A DNA stretch of 64,000 nt, taken from NCBI GenBank assembly GCA_003240775.1, contig QFNI01000013.1, forward strand, positions 16,859 to 80,858, given 5' to 3'. Position 1 is the stretch's first letter, and each line of letters opens with the position of its first letter. The position numbers were made by a program, and so were the translations under genes. Of this stretch, positions 24,136-32,269 are shown piece after piece. The notes beneath the pieces were generated by a model, which worked only from the letters and a program-made list of their open reading frames with translations, had not been told where the DNA came from and made no database searches. This DNA is from Mesorhizobium amorphae. Lineage in GTDB: Bacteria; Pseudomonadota; Alphaproteobacteria; Rhizobiales; Rhizobiaceae.

Positions 24136-25172
24136 CAGCCGCGCCCCCTGCGCTCGATCATGCTGTTGAAGGTGGCGGCACCCACGATCAGAACCGCGAT
24201 GAACATGTCGAGGTAGAAGCCCGGCGCGCGCATCAGAAGCAGGACGTTGGTGATGGTGTGGATGAGCATCGCGCCCAGGAAGATGCCGAGCACCGAGCCG
24301 CGCCCGCCCGTCAGCGAGAGCCCGCCGATCACGCAGGCGGCGATGGCCTGAAGCTCGAGCCCCGTGCCCTGCCCCGGCTGGACGCTGCCGACGCGCGCTG
24401 TGGCGAGGATGCCGGCAAAGGCCGCCATGCCGCCGGCGATGGCGAAGGCCATGACCTTCACGCGGTTGACGTTAATGCCGATGGCTGTGGCAGCTGCGCG
24501 GTTGCCGCCGGTGGCGAAGACGTGGTTGCCGAAGCGGTGGCGGTGCAAAAGCAGGAAGAACAGGAAGGAGAAGGCGAGAAACCACCAAAAGGCCGCGTTG
24601 ATGCCCAGGAAGGTGCCCGCGAACAGGCCCTGGAATGCCGGGCCGGGGTCGAAGCGCACCTGGACCGCGCCGTTGTAGAGCAGCACGGCGCCGCGCCAGA
24701 AGAGCAGCCCGCCGAGCGTGACGATGAAGGAGGGGAGTGCCGCGCGCAGCGTGATCAGCCCGTGCAGGACGCCGATGGCGACCCCGATCCCGATCGCGAG
24801 CGGGGCGGCGAGAAACGGGCTCATGCCCGCGCTCACCTGGACCGCCATGATCACGGCGGTGAGCGCATAGACCGAGCCGACCGACAGGTCGAACTCGCCC
24901 GCGATCATCAGGACGCCGACGCCGAGCGCCAGGCAGCCGAGCACGGGAATGGCCTTCATCAGGATCGTGAGATTCTGCGAGGACAGGTAGCGGAACTCGT
25001 CGGGCGCGATCAGCGCATATGTGATGCAGGCCACCTGGATCAGCACGAAGGCGAACAGGATGGCGCCCGCGGGCGCGCCGATGAGGCGCATGAAGGGCGA
25101 TTGCTTGCGCAGGCGCGGGGGTGCCGGCGCAGGCGCGGCGCGCGCCGGCAATGCGGAGTGCGTGGCGGACAT
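24135..25172 (-). CDS. Sugar ABC transporter permease (RbsC/FrcC type)
   Basis: This polytopic permease of 345 residues has a proline/alanine-rich cytoplasmic N-terminus (residues 8-22) and then about ten helices. The CUT2 motif GVGVLMIAGEFDLSVGSVYAL lies near residue 83, GGNRAAATAIGINV near 222 and CVIGGLSLTGGRGSVLG near 282. It is the only permease of this operon and so probably homodimerises. Its ATG lies 61 bases after the binding-protein stop, and a perfect 10-bp hairpin occupies that gap. Confidence 0.9.
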   Translation of the reverse strand: MSATHSALPARAAPAPAPPRLRKQSPFMRLIGAPAGAILFAFVLIQVACITYALIAPDEFRYLSSQNLTILMKAIPVLGCLALGVGVLMIAGEFDLSVGSVYALTAVIMAVQVSAGMSPFLAAPLAIGIGVAIGVLHGLITLRAALPSFIVTLGGLLFWRGAVLLYNGAVQVRFDPGPAFQGLFAGTFLGINAAFWWFLAFSFLFFLLLHRHRFGNHVFATGGNRAAATAIGINVNRVKVMAFAIAGGMAAFAGILATARVGSVQPGQGTGLELQAIAACVIGGLSLTGGRGSVLGIFLGAMLIHTITNVLLLMRAPGFYLDMFIAVLIVGAATFNSMIERRGRG

Positions 25173-25190
25173 GGGGTAAACTCACCGAAT

Positions 25191-25216
25191 GGCCCTTCGG
25201 ACGCTGCCGAAGGGCC
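25191..25216 (-). terminator. Perfect 10-bp hairpin between binding-protein and permease genes
   Basis: GGCCCTTCGG pairs with CCGAAGGGCC around a 6-base loop. It lies 17 bases after the binding-protein stop in the transcribed direction. Such intercistronic hairpins protect the upstream message or end part of the transcripts, giving more binding protein than permease. Confidence 0.6.
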
Positions 25217-25233
25217 GGGGGTTCATTGCGGGA

Positions 25234-26190
25234 TCAGCGATAGGTGCCGATCAGCGGCTTCACCGCGCCGATGCGCGCCTGGTCGAGGAAGGCGCCCTGG
25301 CCGGTGTCCACATCGGTGGGGGTGAGGCCGTATTTCTTGGCCATGGCGATCTGGGCGATCGGGTAGTAGCCCTGGAGGTAGGGCTGCTGGTCCATGGTCG
25401 CGAACATGGCGCCGGATTCCACCGCATTGGCGATCTCGACGGCGAGGTCGAAGCCGCCGAAGGGCACGTCGACGCCGGCATCCTTGATGGCGCCCGCACC
25501 CACCGTCGACGTGACCGAGCCCGTGCCGAACACGGCTTTCACATCCTTGTTGGCGATCAGGAACTGCGCCATGATGTTTTGGGCTTCCGCGAGATCGAGG
25601 CCCGCGCGCACGGTTTCGACCTTGATGCCTTTCTCGCCCATCGCCTTCTCGATGCCGCCGCCGCGGGCGACCGCGAAGCTCGCTTCGGGGATCTCGCGGG
25701 GGTTGAACACCACGTCGCCCTCCTTCAGCCCGAACTTCTCGATCATGCGGTTGCCGAGCTCGTAGCCCGAGGCGAACTCGTTCATGCCGACATAGGCCTG
25801 GCGGCAGTTGCCCTTGGCGCCTTCGAGATCGTCGTTGTTGAAGCCGATCACGACGATGCCGGCTTGAACCGCGTCGCAGATGCTCTTGTCGAAGGCGTCC
25901 GACGACGAGATCGCGACCGCGATGCCGTCGACGCCTGCGGCTGTCGCCGCCTCGATCAGGTCGTTCTGGCGGACGGGATCGTTGTTGGCGTATTGCACGT
26001 CGAGATCGACGCCGAACTGGGCTGCGGCGTCCTCGGCGCCCTTGACCACCGGGTTGAAGAACTGGACGCTGGGGTCGAGGTAGATGATCATGGTCGCCTT
26101 GACCGCCGTGTCCTGGGCGTAGGCTGCGGTGGACAGCAGCATGGCGCCGAGCGCGCCGGCCGCGATCGTGCGGAATGTACCTTTGCTCAT
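25234..26190 (-). CDS. Sugar/uronate ABC transporter periplasmic binding protein
   Basis: The 318-residue Peripla_BP_4 receptor has a Sec signal peptide (residues 1-25, ending AAYA) followed by the mature start QDTAVKATMIIY. First-lobe DPVRQNDLIEAATAAGVDGIAVAI and hinge-side FGTGSVTSTVGAGAIKDAG are typical of ribose/fructose-type receptors. A cysteine pair (in KSICDAVQAG and KGNCRQAYVG) may form a disulfide, a feature I note without a known role. The ATG at 26190 has GGGAGGAT 9 bases upstream. The ligand is inferred from the operon to be a uronate or unsaturated uronide. Confidence 0.9.
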   Translation of the reverse strand: MSKGTFRTIAAGALGAMLLSTAAYAQDTAVKATMIIYLDPSVQFFNPVVKGAEDAAAQFGVDLDVQYANNDPVRQNDLIEAATAAGVDGIAVAISSSDAFDKSICDAVQAGIVVIGFNNDDLEGAKGNCRQAYVGMNEFASGYELGNRMIEKFGLKEGDVVFNPREIPEASFAVARGGGIEKAMGEKGIKVETVRAGLDLAEAQNIMAQFLIANKDVKAVFGTGSVTSTVGAGAIKDAGVDVPFGGFDLAVEIANAVESGAMFATMDQQPYLQGYYPIAQIAMAKKYGLTPTDVDTGQGAFLDQARIGAVKPLIGTYR

Positions 26191-26227
26191 ATGCGTGATC
26201 CTCCCAAGGATTCTCGTGTTGGCCCCG

Positions 26228-26255
26228 GGGCGCGGAAGCTCCTCCCGCCGCGCCC
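26228..26255 (-). terminator. Stem-loop between aldehyde dehydrogenase and binding-protein genes
   Basis: GGGCGCGG pairs with CCGCGCCC around a 12-base loop in the 89-bp gap. It may reduce read-through from the aldehyde dehydrogenase gene or mark a second promoter region. The evidence is the inverted repeat alone. Confidence 0.35.
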
Positions 26256-26279
26256 GCGAGGGTTCGGGGTGAAGGGCCG

Positions 26280-27800
26280 CTATCCCTCGAACCAGCGCGC
26301 GGGCTGGCCGAGCGTGATGTGGATGCCCTTGATCTGGGTGTATTCGTCGAAGCCGTAGCGGCCGAGCTCGCGGCCAAGCCCGCTCTTCTTGTAGCCGCCG
26401 ACGGGAAGCTCGGGCGTGCCGTCGATCACGCTGTTGACCCAGCAGCGCCCGGCGCGGACGCGGCGGATGGTCTGCATGGCGTTCTCGAGGTTTTGCGACC
26501 AGACGGTGGCGGACAGGCCGTAATCGCTGTCGTTGGCGAGCGCGACGGCCTCGTCGGCCGTCTTGAAGCCGATGGTGGACAGAACGGGGCCGAAGATCTC
26601 CTCGCGCGCGATGCGCATGTCGGGCCGCACGTTCTGGAAGACGGTGGGCTGGAAATAGAGGCCGTGCTCGCTCTCGGCCGCGCCGCCGGTGAGAAGCTCT
26701 GCGCCCTCTTGTTCGCCGTCGCGCACGTGGGTTGCGACCTTGTCGAGATGGGCCTCGGAGATCATCGCGCCGATGCGCGTGGTTTCGCCCAGCGGATCGC
26801 CGAAGGGCACCTTGCGGGAGATCGTGAGCACGCGGGCGAGAAGGTCGTCGCGCACGCTTTCCTCGACCAGCAGGCGGCTGCCCGAGATGCAGCACTGGCC
26901 GGCATTGTGGTAGACGCCGTAGGCGATGCCGTCGGCGGCAGCATCCAGATCGGCATCGGCGAACACGATCTGCGGGCCCTTGCCGCCCAGTTCCAGGCCG
27001 ACGCGCTTGACGTGGGGGGCGGCGAGCGCTGCGAGATGGGTGCCGACGCGCACGGAACCGGTGAAGGCCACCATGTCGGTGCGCGGGTCTTCCGCGAAAG
27101 GCTGGCCGGCAGCCGCACCATAGCCCGTGACCACGTTGAACACGCCGTCGGGGATGCCCGCCTCACGCGCCAGCTCGCCCAGGCGCACGGAGGTGCCCGA
27201 CGTCAGCTCGGAAGGTTTCAGCACCACCGTGTTGCCGGCGCCCAGCGCCCAAGGCACGCGTTCCGAGGCGATGATGAAGGGGAAGTTCCAAGGGGTGATG
27301 ATGCCGACGACGCCGACCGGCTCGCGCAGCACGAGGCCTAAGCGGTTCTCGCCGATGTCGTTGTGGCTGTCGCCGTGCTGGCCGCGCGCCTGGCCGGCCG
27401 CATAGCGCCAGAGATCGGCGCAGAAGCCGATCTCGCCGCGCGCCTGGGTGAGCGGCTTGCCGACCTCCAGGCTTTCCACGAGCGCGAGCGCATCCAGCTC
27501 GCGCTCGATCAGGTCGGCCACGCGAAACATCAGCGCCGAGCGCTCGGCAGCCGCCATGCGCGGCCAGGGGCCGTGGTCGAAGGCGTGGCGGGCGGCCTGA
27601 ATGGCGTCCGCCACGTCCTCGGAGGAGGCTTCGGGCCAGGAGCCGACGACGGCGCCGCGATGGCCGGGGCTTTCGCGCGTGATGCGCTTGCCCGAGCGGG
27701 CGTCGACCGACTTGCCGCCGATCAGCATCCGGTAGGACGCAGGTCTCGCCAAGCGCTCGTCGCTGAGGTTCGGGCGGACGAAATTGGGGTGGATGGTCAT
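26280..27800 (-). CDS. NAD(P)-dependent aldehyde dehydrogenase of the uronate operon
   Basis: This full-length ALDH of 506 residues has the proton-relay Asn171 in TPWNFP, cofactor Lys195 in LKPSE, the general base Glu270 in LELGGKGP and the nucleophile Cys304 in AGQCCISG. It is the first gene of the leftward operon and divergent from the second FCD-GntR gene. Sequence style suits betaine-aldehyde or alpha-ketoglutarate-semialdehyde dehydrogenases. The latter ends oxidative uronate and pentose routes, so an oxidative branch beside the KduID route is possible. The ATG at 27800 was chosen because the next upstream start is a TTG with no family similarity. Confidence 0.87.
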   Translation of the reverse strand: MTIHPNFVRPNLSDERLARPASYRMLIGGKSVDARSGKRITRESPGHRGAVVGSWPEASSEDVADAIQAARHAFDHGPWPRMAAAERSALMFRVADLIERELDALALVESLEVGKPLTQARGEIGFCADLWRYAAGQARGQHGDSHNDIGENRLGLVLREPVGVVGIITPWNFPFIIASERVPWALGAGNTVVLKPSELTSGTSVRLGELAREAGIPDGVFNVVTGYGAAAGQPFAEDPRTDMVAFTGSVRVGTHLAALAAPHVKRVGLELGGKGPQIVFADADLDAAADGIAYGVYHNAGQCCISGSRLLVEESVRDDLLARVLTISRKVPFGDPLGETTRIGAMISEAHLDKVATHVRDGEQEGAELLTGGAAESEHGLYFQPTVFQNVRPDMRIAREEIFGPVLSTIGFKTADEAVALANDSDYGLSATVWSQNLENAMQTIRRVRAGRCWVNSVIDGTPELPVGGYKKSGLGRELGRYGFDEYTQIKGIHITLGQPARWFEG

Positions 27801-27849
27801 GCGCGGATGGTCCTTTTCGAAGCGATACGGCAAGCGTCGCGCCTCTGTT

Positions 27850-27865
27850 GTATGGAACGGTATGG
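27850..27865. promoter_or_regulatory. Direct repeat GTATGG upstream of ALDH and GntR genes
   Basis: GTATGG occurs at 27850 and 27860, one helical turn apart, in the 102 bp between the divergent starts. A third TATGG follows at 27891. Either the repeats or an overlapping promoter could be the site for the FCD-GntR regulator encoded next door. It is unlike the CTAATATAA motif, so the two GntR proteins probably have different sites. Confidence 0.3.
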
Positions 27866-27902
27866 TAGTTGAACGAGGGTGTCAACGTGCTATGGTGCGG
27901 CC

Positions 27903-28598
27903 ATGAACATCGCCTTGAACGGTTTCGGGAAAGCAGCCGAGCCGAGCGTTTCCGCCGCTCAGCAGGTGGAGCGCGACCTGCGCGAGGCGATCATCTCGCT
28001 CAAGCTCAAGCCGGGCACGCGGCTGTCCGAGCAGGAGTTGGCCGATGGGCTCTCGGTGTCGCGCCAGCCGGTGCGCGAGGCGCTCATCGCGCTCGGCCGC
28101 GCGAGCCTCGTCGAGGTGCGGCCCAAGCGGGGCACGCTGGTCGTGAAAATCTCCGCGCGCAAGATGATGGAAGCGCGCTTCGTGCGCGAGGCCATCGAGA
28201 CGGCCGTGGTGCGGCGCGCCTGCGAAAGCTTCGACCCCTGGGCGCGCGCCACGATCGACACCAGCCTTTCTCGCCAGCGCGCCGCCTGCGCGGCGGGCGA
28301 CTACACCGTGTTCCGCAAGGAGGACGAGCTGTTCCACATCGCGGTCGCCAACGGCGCGGGCTGCGGGCTGGCCTGGAACGTGATCGCCGACATCAAGGCC
28401 CATGTGGACCGGGTGTGCAACCTCCAGCTCCGCAAGGCCGAATCCATGCCCGGCCTGATCCGCCAGCACGAGGACGTGGTGGCGGCCATCGACGCGCGCG
28501 ACGCGGATGCCGCTGCGGCGGCGATGAGCGCGCACCTCAACAGCATCCTGGTCGACCTCCCCACCATCGCAGCCGAGCACCCCGACCTCTTCGAGTGA
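27903..28598 (+). CDS. GntR-family (FCD subfamily) regulator of the uronate operon
   Basis: The 231-residue regulator has its winged helix at about residues 20-88 (LKPGTRLSEQELADGLSVSR, then QPVREALIALG) and an FCD domain at about 95-215. The metal-site histidines appear in KEDELFHIA, RQHEDVV and SAHLNSI. The ATG at 27903 is preferred, and a GTG at 27879 would add eight residues. It lies head-to-head with the aldehyde dehydrogenase-transporter-kdu operon and is presumably its repressor, with a ketodeoxyuronate as likely inducer by analogy with other FCD regulators of uronate genes. Confidence 0.9.
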   Translation: MNIALNGFGKAAEPSVSAAQQVERDLREAIISLKLKPGTRLSEQELADGLSVSRQPVREALIALGRASLVEVRPKRGTLVVKISARKMMEARFVREAIETAVVRRACESFDPWARATIDTSLSRQRAACAAGDYTVFRKEDELFHIAVANGAGCGLAWNVIADIKAHVDRVCNLQLRKAESMPGLIRQHEDVVAAIDARDADAAAAAMSAHLNSILVDLPTIAAEHPDLFE

Positions 28599-28617
28599 CC
28601 GGCCCGCGGGAGCCGCG

Positions 28618-29373
28618 TCAGCGGTCGGCCTGCCGCGCCTCGAGGATGAGGTCGGCGACCGCTTCGGGGTGGGAGAGATGGGGGACGTGGCTTGCCGCGA
28701 GTTCCACCACCTCGGCTTTCGAGCGCTCGGCCATGAAGCGCTGAAGCTTTGGGTCGATCGTCCTGTCTTCGAGCGCCAAGACGGCGAAGCTCGGCTTGTC
28801 GTGCCAGGCCGCGGCGGGAAGCCTCGCGGTGAAGACCCCGAACGCGGTGGGCTTCTGCGAGGCTGCCAGGAAGGCCGCATCTTCCGTGGGAAGGTCGGCC
28901 GCGATGTCTTTCGCATAGTGTGCGGGGTCGACGATCATGGTGCTGTCGCCGAGATCGACGGGATGGCCGGGCATGGGCCAGCGCGCGTTGAGATCGGCCA
29001 GGCTTTCCCCCGCCTCGGGCTGGAAGGCGGCCACATAGACGAGCGCGCGCACCTTGGGGTCGATGCCGGCGACCGTGGCGACCGCGCCGCCATAGGAATG
29101 GCCCACGAGCACCACATCGCCCTTCTGCCGGCCGATGGCGAGCCGGGCCGCGGCCACATCCGCCTCGAGGCTCGTCAGCGGAAGCTGCACCGCGGTGACC
29201 GCGACACCGTTCTCCGTGAGGATGTCGTAGACGGGCCGCCACGATGCGGCGTCCATCGTCGCGCCGTGCAGGAGAACGACGCTTTCGGCAGGCGGTTCGG
29301 CATGGGCCGTTGCGGCAGGCAGCGAAAGCGTGGCGGCGGCGAGTGCCGTGGCGAGGAGCTTGGGGATCGGCAT
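28618..29373 (-). CDS. Secreted alpha/beta hydrolase
   Basis: The 251-residue protein has a signal peptide in residues 1-26 (ending ATAHA) and an alpha/beta-hydrolase domain starting VVLLHGATMDAASW. The nucleophile elbow is intact as GHSYGG, and a C-terminal HVPHLSHPEAVA block supplies the histidine. Closest style is the salicylate-esterase/hydroxynitrile-lyase-like group of small periplasmic hydrolases. The real substrate is unknown. The start at 29373 was chosen to begin at the signal peptide, because longer in-frame starts give no family sequence. It is divergent from a LysR gene that probably controls it. Confidence 0.82.
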   Translation of the reverse strand: MPIPKLLATALAAATLSLPAATAHAEPPAESVVLLHGATMDAASWRPVYDILTENGVAVTAVQLPLTSLEADVAAARLAIGRQKGDVVLVGHSYGGAVATVAGIDPKVRALVYVAAFQPEAGESLADLNARWPMPGHPVDLGDSTMIVDPAHYAKDIAADLPTEDAAFLAASQKPTAFGVFTARLPAAAWHDKPSFAVLALEDRTIDPKLQRFMAERSKAEVVELAASHVPHLSHPEAVADLILEARQADR

Positions 29374-29498
29374 GAAGGTTTTCCGGGGATCGACCGGCGG
29401 CGTCCGATGGTGGTGCCGCTTCCACCCCCAAGATATGGCCTGGCATTCCATGCGATTAGGCGAAATGATCGGCATGTGCTCATACCGGAAACGCATCA

Positions 29499-30401
29499 AT
29501 GCTGCGCATGGGGCTCGATGACCTGACGGCGTTCGCGCTGATCGCGCGCGAACGGAGCTTCACGCGCGCGGCAGCCATGCTCGGCGTTTCGCAATCCTCG
29601 CTCAGCCGGTCGATGCGCGGGCTGGAGACACGCCTCGGCGTCCGGCTGATCGCGCGCACCACCCGCAGCGTGGCGCCGACCGAAGCGGGCGAACGGCTGC
29701 TGCGCGGGCTCCAGCCGGCGCTGGACGCCATCGAGACCGAGCTGTCCGTGCTGGGAAGCGTGCGCGAGAAGCCGTCTGGCACCTTGCGCATCACGGCGGT
29801 GCGGCACGCCTTCGAGACGATCCTGCGACCGGCCCTGCCCCGCTTTCTCGCCGAGCACCCCGACATTCGTGTGGAGGTGTCGCTCGACGACGGCTTCACC
29901 GACATCGTGGCCGAGCGCTTCGATGCGGGCCTGCGCTTCGGCGGGCTGATCGAAAAGGACATGATCGCGGTCCGCGTCGGGCCCGATGTGGAGACGGCGG
30001 TGGTGGGCTCGCCCGGATACCTGTCCCGCCGCGGCACGCCCGAAGACCCGCGCGCGCTTCTCGACCATGCTTGCGTGAACTACCGGATGGCGAGTTCGGG
30101 GCGCATCTTTCCCTGGCGCTTTCTGGCGGAGGGCGGGCCGCTCGACATCCGCGTGGAAGGCAGCCTGACCGTCAATGACGGCCAGGCCATGCTGTCGGCG
30201 GCGCTAGACGGGGTGGGGCTCGCCTACACCTTCGTCGACGAAGTGCGCGACGACCTCGCAGCCGGCCGCCTCGTGCGGGTGCTCGCAAAACACGCCTTCC
30301 GGTTTCCCGGCTACCACCTCTTTCACCCCAGCCGCAGGCTGGTGCCGCCCGCGCTGCGGGCGCTGGTGGACGCGCTCAAGGCCGCCCCGCTGGCACGCTG
30401 A
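29499..30401 (+). CDS. LysR-family transcriptional regulator
   Basis: The 300-residue regulator has an N-terminal LysR helix-turn-helix (DLTAFALIARERSFTRAAAM, LGVSQSSLSRSMRGLETRLG) and a C-terminal periplasmic-binding-like effector domain from about residue 95. It resembles the group whose genes stand opposite oxidoreductase or hydrolase targets. The ATG at 29499 is used, and a second in-frame ATG at 29511 gives a more typical short N-terminus and may be the real start. The 125-bp region shared with the divergent hydrolase gene should contain its binding sites. Confidence 0.9.
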   Translation: MLRMGLDDLTAFALIARERSFTRAAAMLGVSQSSLSRSMRGLETRLGVRLIARTTRSVAPTEAGERLLRGLQPALDAIETELSVLGSVREKPSGTLRITAVRHAFETILRPALPRFLAEHPDIRVEVSLDDGFTDIVAERFDAGLRFGGLIEKDMIAVRVGPDVETAVVGSPGYLSRRGTPEDPRALLDHACVNYRMASSGRIFPWRFLAEGGPLDIRVEGSLTVNDGQAMLSAALDGVGLAYTFVDEVRDDLAAGRLVRVLAKHAFRFPGYHLFHPSRRLVPPALRALVDALKAAPLAR

Positions 30402-30539
30402 GGCAAAAAAGCCTTTCGCGATGGCGGCACGAGCTTCCCTATGGTAAGCACGCTGCCTCGATCATTGCTTTTGCCGCAGTTCCGGACGCCGCACCGCATC
30501 ACGCTCGTGCCGGAACTGCCCTCACCGGGCACATGTCGC

Positions 30540-32264
30540 ATGGATGAAGAGGACAACAGGTCCGAGATCATCGAGCGCATCTATGACGTGGTCGTCGACC
30601 CCCTGCGGTACGAGGCCATGCTGGATGTGTGGGAGCGCCGGCTGTCCGCGCTCCGGCTGCGCGCCGACGACGAGGCGGTGCTGCCGATCGGCGACGACCC
30701 CGGCATCGACGCACACCTGAACCGTGCCGACGTGTTCATCCAGCGCCTGCTGGACATGCAGGCCGATGCGGGCCGCTCGCCGCTCGATCTCGACGTGAAG
30801 GCGACGTTCACGGTGGACAAGGGGCTGACCGTGCAGGGCCTGAACGAGGCCGCGCGCGCGGCACTCAGCCTGCGCAAGGGCGACACGCTGGTGCGGCTGC
30901 CGCTGAGGCCCGAAGACGTGGCGAGCCTTGCGGCCGCCATCCGCAAGCAGGCTGCGGGGCGGGCGGCGGAGCCCGCACTCCTGCGCTTCACCTCGGCGGA
31001 AAGCGAGCGCTCGATCCTGTTTCACGTGTCGCGGCAGACGGGTGCCGCGCCCGAGCCCGCGCATGTGGTGGTGCGCACCACCGAACTCGGCTGGCCGCAG
31101 CACCTTTCGGGCGCCATCCGTGACGCCTTCGGTCTGACGGGGGCGGAGGTGGAGATCGTGCGTGCGCTGACCGAAGGGCGCACGCTGCGCGAGATAGCGC
31201 AGGACCGCTCGCGCTCGCTCGCCACCGTGCGGACCCAGGTGGCGACGGTTCTGGCCAAGACCGAGACCCATTCGCAGGCCGAGCTGATCCGGCTGACGCT
31301 GGGGCTGATGGATGTGGTGGGCACGGTGCCCGCCCACGGCGAAGGCGAGCCCGGCTCGGCGGAGCTTGCCGCCATTCCCTTCCAGACGCGCATGACGAGC
31401 GATGGGCGGCGCTCCGACTGGATCGAGTTCGGCGATCCCAAGGGGCGGCCCTGCCTGTTCTTGCCGCTCGACTACGCACTGATCCGCTGGCCGCGCGAGG
31501 CCGAGATCGCGGCCGCCCAAAGGGGCATCCGCGTGATCGTGCCGGTCTGGGCGGGATACGGACATTCCTCCCCCCTGCCCGCGCGGCTGCGCAGCTACAC
31601 CGAAGGCACGGTCGCCGATCTCGCGGGGCTGCTCGACCATCTGGGGATCGCGCGGGTGGCCGTCATCGCGCTGGCCGCCGACCTGCGGTTCGGGATGGCG
31701 CTCGCGCTGCGCCGGCCGGGGCTCGTGACGGGGATCCTGGGATGCTCGGCGGCGCTTCCGGTGATGAACGCGCGGCAATACGAGCGGATGGGCAAGTGGC
31801 ACCGCTTCATCCTCGCCAATGCGCGCTATGCGCCGCGCATCCTGCCCTTTCTCGTGCGCTCGGGCTTCGCGCTGGCGCGCGCGGTGGGCAAGGAAAGCTT
31901 CTTCCGCTCGGTGAATGCGAGCTCGCCCGCCGATCTCAGGACGTTCTCGATCCCCTCGGTGCGCGCGGCGATCCTGTTGGGGTCGGAGGTGTGCCTGGGC
32001 GCGCAGCATTCGGCGCACGAGGCATTCGCGCGGACCTGCATCGACAGCGAGACCAACTGGGCCGATCTCGTGCGCGCCTGCCCGGTGAAGGTGCGGCTTC
32101 TGCAGGGCAGCGAGGACCCCCAGACCCCGGCCGAGACCGTGCGCGAGCTGGCGAAAGAGTTTCCCGACCTCGACATCACGATCGTGGAGGATGCGGGCCA
32201 GCTCCTCTTCTTCCAGGAGTGGAGCCGCGCCCTGGACGAGCTCGAGCCCATGCTGCCGGGCTGA
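30540..32264 (+). CDS. LuxR-type regulator fused to a catalytically degenerate alpha/beta-hydrolase domain
   Basis: The 574-residue protein has three parts. An N-terminal segment (1-190, ERIYDVVVDPLRYEAMLDVW and a PAS-like stretch) resembles rhizobial LuxR regulators. A LuxR DNA-binding domain (196-258) holds FGLTGAEVEIVRALTEGRT and LREIAQDRSRSLATVRTQV. An alpha/beta-hydrolase-like domain (about 290-572) follows. At the nucleophile elbow the G-x-S-x-G-G pattern is replaced by residues 377-382, A-L-A-A-D-L, so Ala379 stands where serine belongs. The C-terminal catalytic histidine is Gln554 in DAGQLLFF, where active members have GH. The acid in GSEDPQTP remains. The domain is therefore probably a ligand sensor and not an enzyme. 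Start is the ATG at 30540. An earlier ATG at 30441 gives a non-family leader. Confidence 0.85.
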   Translation: MDEEDNRSEIIERIYDVVVDPLRYEAMLDVWERRLSALRLRADDEAVLPIGDDPGIDAHLNRADVFIQRLLDMQADAGRSPLDLDVKATFTVDKGLTVQGLNEAARAALSLRKGDTLVRLPLRPEDVASLAAAIRKQAAGRAAEPALLRFTSAESERSILFHVSRQTGAAPEPAHVVVRTTELGWPQHLSGAIRDAFGLTGAEVEIVRALTEGRTLREIAQDRSRSLATVRTQVATVLAKTETHSQAELIRLTLGLMDVVGTVPAHGEGEPGSAELAAIPFQTRMTSDGRRSDWIEFGDPKGRPCLFLPLDYALIRWPREAEIAAAQRGIRVIVPVWAGYGHSSPLPARLRSYTEGTVADLAGLLDHLGIARVAVIALAADLRFGMALALRRPGLVTGILGCSAALPVMNARQYERMGKWHRFILANARYAPRILPFLVRSGFALARAVGKESFFRSVNASSPADLRTFSIPSVRAAILLGSEVCLGAQHSAHEAFARTCIDSETNWADLVRACPVKVRLLQGSEDPQTPAETVRELAKEFPDLDITIVEDAGQLLFFQEWSRALDELEPMLPG

Positions 32265-32269
32265 GGTGG

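Noticed and set aside
12397..28598. Sugar-acid island as a recently acquired genomic island
   Set aside because: I saw no integrase, tRNA, flanking direct repeat or obvious base-composition change, so transfer cannot be supported from this window.
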